64,000 nt of DNA, taken from NCBI RefSeq assembly GCF_048569485.1, contig NW_027442244.1:1-64000 (forward strand), given 5' to 3'. Shown in pieces: positions 10,280-21,390 of the stretch (within the stretch, counting starts at the first letter, position 1; every line of letters starts with the position of its first letter). The notes under the pieces were generated by a model. That model was not told where the DNA came from. It ran no database searches and worked only from the letters and a program-made list of their open reading frames with translations. This DNA comes from Anomaloglossus baeobatrachus. Lineage: Eukaryota; Chordata; Amphibia; Anura; Aromobatidae. A program made the translations under genes and the position numbers.

Positions 10280-11082
10280 TTTGATTTAATGAAGCTTTCC
10301 AAAGCACCACAAAAAATGCATGACCGAAGTCACACCAAAAACAGTGCAAAGGCTAGGATTCGTGTGGACCCCACCGTGAGGAGAGGGTCCCCAAAAATCA
10401 ACCCCGTCCCTCCGAGCCAGAAGGCCACAGCAAGGGTCAGGGATCTTCGGTGCTCCCCCAAGCCGAAGCCTGGTTGAGCCTTGTCGTTGCTCCCAGCGTC
10501 CACCCAGGCATCTTACCCAAGTGGAGTAGAGAGCTACTAGTTGTTGGTTTCGCAGCCGAAACTGCCCGGACCGTCAACCGGTGTTGGTTTCTCAGCCCAA
10601 GGCTAACCGGACCTCCAACCGGGTGTTGGTTTCTCAGCCGAAGCTGACCCAGACCTCCAACCGGGTGTTGGTTTCTCAGCCGAAGCTGACCCGGACCTCC
10701 AACCGGGTGTTAGTTTCTCAGCCCAAAGCTGACCAGACCTCCGACCGGGATTATAAAAATTTCCCTTCCTAGCCAGAAGGCCGGGATAGGGTAATATGCT
10801 CAAAAAGTATGAAAAGGCAAGGTACGGTGTGCTACAGAGCCCAAGGCTTGCCGGGGTCCCAAGCCAGCAAGCTCAGACTCACTCCAGGGTCGTCAGTCCT
10901 GGGGCACGTTGTACCATAGCCCCCCACCCTTACTCAGTCTAATAGCCTCGATCCTGGTAGGGCCATGTTTTCCACTAGATGAATATACTATCCACCCAGA
11001 GTACTAGCAAGCGCAACCTTCCAGTGTGCATTGTATCATTGTACTAAGGTGGCCTGGAGCTTAAACCACCTCTTCGAACAAC
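10280..11082 (-). mobile_element. 803-bp U2-targeted non-autonomous element, copy 1
   Basis: Unclassified insertion between U2 nt 37 and 38. The minus strand is taken as sense because the end next to U2 nt 38, TTAAATCAAA, is shared with the LINE 3' end at 30822. From 5' to 3' on the minus strand: a hairpin (AGGTGG / CCACCT, 11071-11047) near the 5' end; a U2 stem-loop-I-like GGCCTTCTGGCT (10782-10771); five 40-42-bp repeats (10749-10542); a second GGCCTTCTGGCT (10426-10415); the 3' tail. There is no coding capacity and no RT or endonuclease trace. The 5' junction has GTT where U2 nt 38-40 (ATC) would stand if duplicated. Mobilisation by the LINE machinery is inferred from the shared site and tail. 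A SINE-like or satellite-derived origin is possible; no Pol III A and B box pair was seen. Confidence 0.75.
10542..10749 (-). repeat. hairpin minisatellite in short element copy 1
   Basis: Five tandem repeats of 40, 42, 42, 42 and about 42 bp, starting at 10542, 10582, 10624, 10666 and 10708. Read on the minus strand, most units can form two hairpins: one closed by CCGG / CCGG or CCGG / CUGG, and one of the form UCAGC-UUCG-GCUGA. Units differ in sequence but keep the second stem: the unit at 10542 has GCAG / CUGC and the unit at 10582 has UUAGCC / GGCUGA with one G-U pair. Confidence 0.85.
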
Positions 11083-12510
11083 ACTACACTTGATCTTAGC
11101 CAAAAGGCCGAGAAGCGATAACCAGAATTGGTTTGGGCCTCGAGTGGCACCCTGGCCTATGCCGGACACATCTTAGGGAGAGAGAGCGAGAGGGAGACAA
11201 ACCCACGCCTACACAAGACATTTTGTCACCCAAGCCAACCCTTGAAAAGGCTGCTTTGCAGAGCAAAAACAAGAAGAATGGTGCGTTTTGCAGCCGCCGC
11301 CCACTGCAATGAATCTGAATAACTCCTCCTTTAGGGCGCAAGCAACTCCCCTCCCCCTTGCAGTCTTTCCAATTAACGATACAAAAAGACGGACAGGACA
11401 GGTTGCCTGACTTTCCGTCACTGCCACCCTTTGCCATCCTTACCCGTAGAAAGCCCTTTCATCATCCCCAAACCCTAATCTTTTCCCTTTCCTTCCCAGC
11501 CCCCAAACCCTGCCCTCTGTACCTTTCTCACCACCCGCTTCCCTTCTCCTGTCATCCCCCTACCACCCGGGAAAAAAAGAGATTGCCCCCTCCTTCCACT
11601 AGCCCACCCTCCCACCCAAAGAACAACTTCTTCTGCGCAGCTTGTTTTCTAGGCAGCAGCGCTATTGTGATGTCATCGGGGGGCATTGTGACAAGCCGCC
11701 AGTGTTCCGTCTCTTCATGTTGTGCACAGTTCAAACGGAAAATACATCAACAGGCAGACTACAGAAAAGCTTACTATCAAAGGTTAGAGGGGGGCTTTCT
11801 CAGAGGGCTTTTTACAGTTTTTCTATTCCCAATTAGCCGTTTAAGTGTACTTATTGAAAGTAGTAATTCTTTCATAGGCCGCCCTTTCTTAGTATTTGAC
11901 GTTCCTTATATTGCGGTATGAGGCTTCGCAGTAGGTTGCAAACATTCATCACCCATGACTGTCCCCAATTGAGCTCAGAAGCTCAATGTCTATCATGACC
12001 TCTCTTTTAGAATGTCCAAGAGCAAGCAAACTATTCCTCCAGGAGAGGGCGCCAACAGACTACTAAAGAGATCATCATTACTCAAAGAAAACCCCAAAAA
12101 CCAATGCATGATAGGAATAAACAGGTAACTTTCTTTGGAGTGGAAGCGGAGAGATCGCACCAGATGCCAATTCTAGATCTTATCACACCTGTGGTCACTG
12201 CAGCAGCAGGTGAATCCACTTTGTCCAAAAGGGATCTATTCCATTCAATTGCAAATGATCTAGATAAGACAGAGAACTGCAGCACGGGGACATAGCCGAG
12301 TTGGTCAGGTTGAGTGGTGATGAGTTTGCTATTTGGATGAATAAAGAAAGTCAAAAGTGTGAAAGATAAAAAACAAAAGGAGGAAGTGTGAAAAGTGAAT
12401 GGGCCAAATTGAGGTGCATATGAAGACGTATGCTTTCTTCCAATTCATTAAATCGGGCTAATATGAATCAGGTGAATTGAGTTCTGCTTTTGGAAACTGG
12501 GTTAAGAAGG

Positions 12511-12697
12511 GGTGCACCGTTCCTGGAGGTACTGCAATACCAGGTCAATGCGTGGAGTGGACAGAGCAAGCTCTTTTTCCATCTCCCTGTTCTAAAAATC
12601 CATTTAATATATGGTCCCCAGATAGGGGACGTATCAGATATTAAACTGATAAGAACAGATACTACACTTGATCTTAGCCAAAAGGCCGAGAAGCGAT
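12511..12697 (-). ncRNA. RNU2: U2 snRNA (locus 8)
   Basis: Complete 187-nt copy, first intact gene after insertion copy 1. The intervening spacer has a private C to A at 11375. Confidence 0.97.
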
Positions 12698-14088
12698 AAC
12701 CAGAATTGGTTTGGGCCTCGAGTGGCACCCTGGCCTATGCCGGACACATCTTAGGGAGAGAGAGCGAGAGGGAGACAAACCCACGCCTACACAAGACATT
12801 TTGTCACCCAAGCCAACCCTTGAAAAGGCTGCTTTGCAGAGCAAAAACAAGAAGAATGGTGCGTTTTGCAGCCGCCGCCCACTGCAATGAATCTGAATAA
12901 CTCCTCCTTTAGGGCGCAAGCAACTCCCCTCCCCCTTGCAGTCTTTCCAATTCACGATACAAAAAGACGGACAGGACAGGTTGCCTGACTTTCCGTCACT
13001 GCCACCCTTTGCCATCCTTACCCGTAGAAAGCCCTTTCATCATCCCCAAACCCTAATCTTTTCCCTTTCCTTCCCAGCCCCCAAACCCTGCCCTCTGTAC
13101 CTTTCTCACCACCCGCTTCCCTTCTCCTGTCATCCCCCTACCACCCGGGAAAAAAAGAGATTGCCCCCTCCTTCCACTAGCCCACCCTCCCACCCAAAGA
13201 ACAACTTCTTCTGCGCAGCTTGTTTTCTAGGCAGCAGCGCTATTGTGATGTCATCGGGGGGCATTGTGACAAGCCGCCAGTGTTCCGTCTCTTCATGTTG
13301 TGCACAGTTCAAACGGAAAATACATCAACAGGCAGACTACAGAAAAGCTTACTATCAAAGGTTAGAGGGGGGCTTTCTCAGAGGGCTTTTTACAGTTTTT
13401 CTATTCCCAATTAGCCGTTTAAGTGTACTTATTGAAAGTAGTAATTCTTTCATAGGCCGCCCTTTCTTAGTATTTGACGTTCCTTATATTGCGGTATGAG
13501 GCTTCGCAGTAGGTTGCAAACATTCATCACCCATGACTGTCCCCAATTGAGCTCAGAAGCTCAATGTCTATCATGACCTCTCTTTTAGAATGTCCAAGAG
13601 CAAGCAAACTATTCCTCCAGGAGAGGGCGCCAACAGACTACTAAAGAGATCATCATTACTCAAAGAAAACCCCAAAAACCAATGCATGATAGGAATAAAC
13701 AGGTAACTTTCTTTGGAGTGGAAGCGGAGAGATCGCACCAGATGCCAATTCTAGATCTTATCACACCTGTGGTCACTGCAGCAGCAGGTGAATCCACTTT
13801 GTCCAAAAGGGATCTATTCCATTCAATTGCAAATGATCTAGATAAGACAGAGAACTGCAGCACGGGGACATAGCCGAGTTGGTCAGGTTGAGTGGTGATG
13901 AGTTTGCTATTTGGATGAATAAAGAAAGTCAAAAGTGTGAAAGATAAAAAACAAAAGGAGGAAGTGTGAAAAGTGAATGGGCCAAATTGAGGTGCATATG
14001 AAGACGTATGCTTTCTTCCAATTCATTAAATCGGGCTAATATGAATCAGGTGAATTGAGTTCTGCTTTTGGAAACTGGGTTAAGAAGG

Positions 14089-14275
14089 GGTGCACCGTTC
14101 CTGGAGGTACTGCAATACCAGGTCAATGCGTGGAGTGGACAGAGCAAGCTCTTTTTCCATCTCCCTGTTCTAAAAATCCATTTAATATATGGTCCCCAGA
14201 TAGGGGACGTATCAGATATTAAACTGATAAGAACAGATACTACACTTGATCTTAGCCAAAAGGCCGAGAAGCGAT
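14089..14275 (-). ncRNA. RNU2: U2 snRNA (locus 9)
   Basis: Complete 187-nt copy; no private variant noticed. Confidence 0.97.
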
Positions 14276-15666
14276 AACCAGAATTGGTTTGGGCCTCGAG
14301 TGGCACCCTGGCCTATGCCGGACACATCTTAGGGAGAGAGAGCGAGAGGGAGACAAACCCACGCCTACACAAGACATTTTGTCACCCAAGCCAACCCTTG
14401 AAAAGGCTGCTTTGCAGAGCAAAAACAAGAAGAATGGTGCGTTTTGCAGCCGCCGCCCACTGCAATGAATCTGAATAACTCCTCCTTTAGGGCGCAAGCA
14501 ACTCCCCTCCCCCTTGCAGTCTTTCCAATTCACGATACAAAAAGACGGACAGGACAGGTTGCCTGACTTTCCGTCACTGCCACCCTTTGCCATCCTTACC
14601 CGTAGAAAGCCCTTTCATCATCCCCAAACCCTAATCTTTTCCCTTTCCTTCCCAGCCCCCAAACCCTGCCCTCTGTACCTTTCTCACCACCCGCTTCCCT
14701 TCTCCTGTCATCCCCCTACCACCCGGGAAAAAAAGAGATTGCCCCCTCCTTCCACTAGCCCACCCTCCCACCCAAAGAACAACTTCTTCTGCGCAGCTTG
14801 TTTTCTAGGCAGCAGCGCTATTGTGATGTCATCGGGGGGCATTGTGACAAGCCGCCAGTGTTCCGTCTCTTCATGTTGTGCACAGTTCAAACGGAAAATA
14901 CATCAACAGGCAGACTACAGAAAAGCTTACTATCAAAGGTTAGAGGGGGGCTTTCTCAGAGGGCTTTTTACAGTTTTTCTATTCCCAATTAGCCGTTTAA
15001 GTGTACTTATTGAAAGTAGTAATTCTTTCATAGGCCGCCCTTTCTTAGTATTTGACGTTCCTTATATTGCGGTATGAGGCTTCGCAGTAGGTTGCAAACA
15101 TTCATCACCCATGACTGTCCCCAATTGAGCTCAGAAGCTCAATGTCTATCATGACCTCTCTTTTAGAATGTCCAAGAGCAAGCAAACTATTCCTCCAGGA
15201 GAGGGCGCCAACAGACTACTAAAGAGATCATCATTACTCAAAGAAAACCCCAAAAACCAATGCATGATAGGAATAAACAGGTAACTTTCTTTGGAGTGGA
15301 AGCGGAGAGATCGCACCAGATGCCAATTCTAGATCTTATCACACCTGTGGTCACTGCAGCAGCAGGTGAATCCACTTTGTCCAAAAGGGATCTATTCCAT
15401 TCAATTGCAAATGATCTAGATAAGACAGAGAACTGCAGCACGGGGACATAGCCGAGTTGGTCAGGTTGAGTGGTGATGAGTTTGCTATTTGGATGAATAA
15501 AGAAAGTCAAAAGTGTGAAAGATAAAAAACAAAAGGAGGAAGTGTGAAAAGTGAATGGGCCAAATTGAGGTGCATATGAAGACGTATGCTTTCTTCCAAT
15601 TCATTAAATCGGGCTAATATGAATCAGGTGAATTGAGTTCTGCTTTTGGAAACTGGGTTAAGAAGG

Positions 15667-15853
15667 GGTGCACCGTTCCTGGAGGTACTGCAATACCAGG
15701 TCAATGCGTGGAGTGGACAGAGCAAGCTCTTTTTCCATCTCCCTGTTCTAAAAATCCATTTAATATATGGTCCCCAGATAGGGGACGTATCAGATATTAA
15801 ACTGATAAGAACAGATACTACACTTGATCTTAGCCAAAAGGCCGAGAAGCGAT
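15667..15853 (-). ncRNA. RNU2: U2 snRNA (locus 10)
   Basis: Complete 187-nt copy; no private variant noticed. Confidence 0.97.
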
Positions 15854-17394
15854 AACCAGAATTGGTTTGGGCCTCGAGTGGCACCCTGGCCTATGCCGGA
15901 CACATCTTAGGGAGAGAGAGCGAGAGGGAGACAAACCCACGCCTACACAAGACATTTTGTCACCCAAGCCAACCCTTGAAAAGGCTGCTTTGCAGAGCAA
16001 AAACAAGAAGAATGGTGCGTTTTGCAGCCGCCGCCCACTGCAATGAATCTGAATAACTCCTCCTTTAGGGCGCAAGCAACTCCCCTCCCCCTTGCAGTCT
16101 TTCCAATTCACGATACAAAAAGACGGACAGGACAGGTTGCCTGACTTTCCGTCACTGCCACCCTTTGCCATCCTTACCCGTAGAAAGCCCTTTCATCATC
16201 CCCAAACCCTAATCTTTTCCCTTTCCTTCCCAGCCCCCAAACCCTGCCCTCTGTACCTTTCTCACCACCCGCTTCCCTTCTCCTGTCATCCCCCTACCAC
16301 CCGGGAAAAAAAGAGATTGCCCCCTCCTTCCACTAGCCCACCCTCCCACCCAAAGAACAACTTCTTCTGCGCAGCTTGTTTTCTAGGCAGCAGCGCTATT
16401 GTGATGTCATCGGGGGGCATTGTGACAAGCCGCCAGTGTTCCGTCTCTTCATGTTGTGCACAGTTCAAACGGAAAATACATCAACAGGCAGACTACAGAA
16501 AAGCTTACTATCAAAGGTTAGAGGGGGGCTTTCTCAGAGGGCTTTTTACAGTTTTTCTATTCCCAATTAGCCGTTTAAGTGTACTTATTGAAAGTAGTAA
16601 TTCTTTCATAGGCCGCCCTTTCTTAGTATTTGACGTTCCTTATATTGCGGTATGAGGCTTCGCAGTAGGTTGCAAACATTCATCACCCATGACTGTCCCC
16701 AATTGAGCTCAGAAGCTCAATGTCTATCATGACCTCTCTTTTAGAATGTCCAAGAGCAAGCAAACTATTCCTCCAGGAGAGGGCGCCAACAGACTACTAA
16801 AGAGATCATCATTACTCAAAGAAAACCCCAAAAACCAATGCATGATAGGAATAAACAGGTAACTTTCTTTGGAGTGGAAGCGGAGAGATCGCACCAGATG
16901 CCAATTCTAGATCTTATCACACCTGTGGTCACTGCAGCAGCAGGTGAATCCACTTTGTCCAAAAGGGATCTATTCCATTCAATTGCAAATGATCTAGATA
17001 AGACAGAGAACTGCAGCACGGGGACATAGCCGAGTTGGTCAGGTTGAGTGGTGATGAGTTTGCTATTTGGATGAATAAAGAAAGTCAAAAGTGTGAAAGA
17101 TAAAAAACAAAAGGAGGAAGTGTGAAAAGTGAATGGGCCAAATTGAGGTGCATATGAAGACGTATGCTTTCTTCCAATTCATTAAATCGGGCTAATATGA
17201 ATCAGGTGAATTGAGTTCTGCTTTTGGAAACTGGGTTAAGAAGGGGTGCACCGTTCCTGGAGGTACTGCAATACCAGGTCAATGCGTGGAGTGGACAGAG
17301 CAAGCTCTTTTTCCATCTCCCTGTTCTAAAAATCCATTTAATATATGGTCCCCAGATAGGGGACGTATCAGATATTAAACTGATAAGAACAGAT

Positions 17395-18197
17395 TTTGAT
17401 TTAATGAAGCTTTCCAAAGCACCACAAAAAATGCATGACCGAAGTCACACCAAAAACAGTGCAAAGGCTAGGATTCGTGTGGACCCCACCGTGAGGAGAG
17501 GGTCCCCAAAAATCAACCCAGTCCCTCCGAGCCAGAAGGCCACAGCAAGGGTCAGGGATCTTCGGTGCTCCCCCAAGCCGAAGCCTGGTTGAGCCTTGTC
17601 GTTGCTCCCAGCGTCCACCCAGGCATCTTACCCAAGTGGAGTAGAGAGCTACTAGTTGTTGGTTTCGCAGCCGAAACTGCCCGGACCGTCAACCGGTGTT
17701 GGTTTCTCAGCCCAAGGCTAACCGGACCTCCAACCGGGTGTTGGTTTCTCAGCCGAAGCTGACCCAGACCTCCAACCGGGTGTTGGTTTCTCAGCCGAAG
17801 CTGACCCGGACCTCCAACCGGGTGTTAGTTTCTCAGCCCAAAGCTGACCAGACCTCCGACCGGGATTATAAAAATTTCCCTTCCTAGCCAGAAGGCCGGG
17901 ATAGGGTAATATGCTCAAAAAGTATGAAAAGGCAAGGTACGGTGTGCTACAGAGCCCAAGGCTTGCCGGGGTCCCAAGCCAGCAAGCTCAGACTCACTCC
18001 AGGGTCGTCAGTCCTGGGGCACGTTGTACCATAGCCCCCCACCCTTACTCAGTCTAATAGCCTTGATCCTGGTAGGGCCATGTTTTCTTCTAGATGAATA
18101 TACTATCCACCCAGAGTACTAGCAAGCGCAACCTTCCAGTGTGCATTGTATCATTGTACTAAGGTGGCCTGGAGCTTAAACCACCTCTTCGAACAAC
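17395..18197 (-). mobile_element. 803-bp U2-targeted non-autonomous element, copy 2
   Basis: Same length and same junction bases as copy 1, including the unusual GTT at the 5' junction. I count about 4 substitutions between the two in 803 bp. It lies 7,115 bp from copy 1, which is exactly four array units plus one insert length. This fits duplication of a block of units carrying one original insertion rather than two separate insertions. Confidence 0.75.
17657..17864 (-). repeat. hairpin minisatellite in short element copy 2
   Basis: The five 40-42-bp repeats of copy 1 at an offset of 7,115 bp; no change in repeat number. Confidence 0.85.
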
Positions 18198-19625
18198 ACT
18201 ACACATGATCTTAGCCAAAAGGCCGAGAAGCGATAACCAGAATTGGTTTGGGCCTCGAGTGGCACCCTGGCCTATGCCGGACACATCTTAGGGAGAGAGA
18301 GCGAGAGGGAGACAAACCCACGCCTACACAAGACATTTTGTCACCCAAGCCAACCCTTGAAAAGGCTGCTTTGCAGAGCAAAAACAAGAAGAATGGTGCG
18401 TTTTGCAGCCGCCGCCCACTGCAATGAATCTGAATAACTCCTCCTTTAGGGCGCAAGCAACTCCCCTCCCCCTTGCAGTCTTTCCAATTCACGATACAAA
18501 AAGACGGACAGGACAGGTTGCCTGACTTTCCGTCACTGCCACCCTTTGCCATCCTTACCCGTAGAAAGCCCTTTCATCATCCCCAAACCCTAATCTTTTC
18601 CCTTTCCTTCCCAGCCCCCAAACCCTGCCCTCTGTACCTTTCTCACCACCCGCTTCCCTTCTCCTGTCATCCCCCTACCACCCGGGAAAAAAAGAGATTG
18701 CCCCCTCCTTCCACTAGCCCACCCTCCCACCCAAAGAACAACTTCTTCTGCGCAGCTTGTTTTCTAGGCAGCAGCGCTATTGTGATGTCATCGGGGGGCA
18801 TTGTGACAAGCCGCCAGTGTTCCGTCTCTTCATGTTGTGCACAGTTCAAACGGAAAATACATCAACAGGCAGACTACAGAAAAGCTTACTATCAAAGGTT
18901 AGAGGGGGGCTTTCTCAGAGGGCTTTTTACAGTTTTTCTATTCCCAATTAGCCGTTTAAGTGTACTTATTGAAAGTAGTAATTCTTTCATAGGCCGCCCT
19001 TTCTTAGTATTTGACGTTCCTTATATTGCGGTATGAGGCTTCGCAGTAGGTTGCAAACATTCATCACCCATGACTGTCCCCAATTGAGCTCAGAAGCTCA
19101 ATGTCTATCATGACCTCTCTTTTAGAATGTCCAAGAGCAAGCAAACTATTCCTCCAGGAGAGGGCGCCAACAGACTACTAAAGAGATCATCATTACTCAA
19201 AGAAAACCCCAAAAACCAATGCATGATAGGAATAAACAGGTAACTTTCTTTGGAGTGGAAGCGGAGAGATCGCACCAGATGCCAATTCTAGATCTTATCA
19301 CACCTGTGGTCACTGCAGCAGCAGGTGAATCCACTTTGTCCAAAAGGGATCTATTCCATTCAATTGCAAATGATCTAGATAAGACAGAGAACTGCAGCAC
19401 GGGGACATAGCCGAGTTGGTCAGGTTGAGTGGTGATGAGTTTGCTATTTGGATGAATAAAGAAAGTCAAAAGTGTGAAAGATAAAAAACAAAAGGAGGAA
19501 GTGTGAAAAGTGAATGGGCCAAATTGAGGTGCATATGAAGACGTATGCTTTCTTCCAATTCATTAAATCGGGCTAATATGAATCAGGTGAATTGAGTTCT
19601 GCTTTTGGAAACTGGGTTAAGAAGG

Positions 19626-19812
19626 GGTGCACCGTTCCTGGAGGTACTGCAATACCAGGTCAATGCGTGGAGTGGACAGAGCAAGCTCTTTTTCCATCTC
19701 CCTGTTCTAAAAATCCATTTAATATATGGTCCCCAGATAGGGGACGTATCAGATATTAAACTGATAAGAACAGATACTACACTTGATCTTAGCCAAAAGG
19801 CCGAGAAGCGAT
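19626..19812 (-). ncRNA. RNU2: U2 snRNA (locus 12)
   Basis: Complete 187-nt copy, first intact gene after insertion copy 2. Confidence 0.97.
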
Positions 19813-21203
19813 AACCAGAATTGGTTTGGGCCTCGAGTGGCACCCTGGCCTATGCCGGACACATCTTAGGGAGAGAGAGCGAGAGGGAGACAAACCCACG
19901 CCTACACAAGACATTTTGTCACCCAAGCCAACCCTTGAAAAGGCTGCTTTGCAGAGCAAAAACAAGAAGAATGGTGCGTTTTGCAGCCGCCGCCCACTGC
20001 AATGAATCTGAATAACTCCTCCTTTAGGGCGCAAGCAACTCCCCTCCCCCTTGCAGTCTTTCCAATTCACGATACAAAAAGACGGACAGGACAGGTTGCC
20101 TGACTTTCCGTCACTGCCACCCTTTGCCATCCTTACCCGTAGAAAGCCCTTTCATCATCCCCAAACCCTAATCTTTTCCCTTTCCTTCCCAGCCCCCAAA
20201 CCCTGCCCTCTGTACCTTTCTCACCACCCGCTTCCCTTCTCCTGTCATCCCCCTACCACCCGGGAAAAAAAGAGATTGCCCCCTCCTTCCACTAGCCCAC
20301 CCTCCCACCCAAAGAACAACTTCTTCTGCGCAGCTTGTTTTCTAGGCAGCAGCGCTATTGTGATGTCATCGGGGGGCATTGTGACAAGCCGCCAGTGTTC
20401 CGTCTCTTCATGTTGTGCACAGTTCAAACGGAAAATACATCAACAGGCAGACTACAGAAAAGCTTACTATCAAAGGTTAGAGGGGGGCTTTCTCAGAGGG
20501 CTTTTTACAGTTTTTCTATTCCCAATTAGCCGTTTAAGTGTACTTATTGAAAGTAGTAATTCTTTCATAGGCCGCCCTTTCTTAGTATTTGACGTTCCTT
20601 ATATTGCGGTATGAGGCTTCGCAGTAGGTTGCAAACATTCATCACCCATGACTGTCCCCAATTGAGCTCAGAAGCTCAATGTCTATCATGACCTCTCTTT
20701 TAGAATGTCCAAGAGCAAGCAAACTATTCCTCCAGGAGAGGGCGCCAACAGACTACTAAAGAGATCATCATTACTCAAAGAAAACCCCAAAAACCAATGC
20801 ATGATAGGAATAAACAGGTAACTTTCTTTGGAGTGGAAGCGGAGAGATCGCACCAGATGCCAATTCTAGATCTTATCACACCTGTGGTCACTGCAGCAGC
20901 AGGTGAATCCACTTTGTCCAAAAGGGATCTATTCCATTCAATTGCAAATGATCTAGATAAGACAGAGAACTGCAGCACGGGGACATAGCCGAGTTGGTCA
21001 GGTTGAGTGGTGATGAGTTTGCTATTTGGATGAATAAAGAAAGTCAAAAGTGTGAAAGATAAAAAACAAAAGGAGGAAGTGTGAAAAGTGAATGGGCCAA
21101 ATTGAGGTGCATATGAAGACGTATGCTTTCTTCCAATTCATTAAATCGGGCTAATATGAATCAGGTGAATTGAGTTCTGCTTTTGGAAACTGGGTTAAGA
21201 AGG

Positions 21204-21390
21204 GGTGCACCGTTCCTGGAGGTACTGCAATACCAGGTCAATGCGTGGAGTGGACAGAGCAAGCTCTTTTTCCATCTCCCTGTTCTAAAAATCCATTTAA
21301 TATATGGTCCCCAGATAGGGGACGTATCAGATATTAAACTGATAAGAACAGATACTACACTTGATCTTAGCCAAAAGGCCGAGAAGCGAT
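21204..21390 (-). ncRNA. RNU2: U2 snRNA (locus 13)
   Basis: Complete 187-nt copy. A private C to T at 21502 lies about 110 bp upstream, between the candidate proximal and distal elements. Confidence 0.97.

Larger units (their letters stand above)
10130..11119 (-). pseudogene. RNU2: U2 snRNA split by short insertion (locus 7)
   Basis: U2 nt 1-37 (11119 to 11083) and nt 38-187 (10279 to 10130) are separated by an 803-bp element. The cut falls inside GUAGUA, the branch-site recognition sequence. The promoter side and the 3' box are both retained. A transcript from this promoter would carry stem-loop I and then element sequence, so it cannot give normal U2. Confidence 0.96.
11083..17394 (-). repeat. 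U2 snRNA tandem array, segment 2 (locus 7 5' part to locus 11 3' part)
   Basis: The same 1,578-bp units resume directly after the first short insertion, with no loss or gain of unit sequence around it. U2 3' ends fall at 12511, 14089, 15667 and 17245. One private spacer variant was noticed at 11375. Confidence 0.97.
17245..18234 (-). pseudogene. RNU2: U2 snRNA split by short insertion (locus 11)
   Basis: U2 nt 38-187 at 17394 to 17245 and nt 1-37 at 18234 to 18198, parted by the second 803-bp element at the same bond as locus 7. The 5' stub also has a private change at 18205 (U2 nt 30, A to U), as would be tolerated in a dead gene. Confidence 0.96.

Noticed and set aside
10109-10477. 122-codon frame running from U2 into the short element
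   Set aside because: It starts at TTG in U2 3' flank and is antisense to both U2 and the element; no coding signature.
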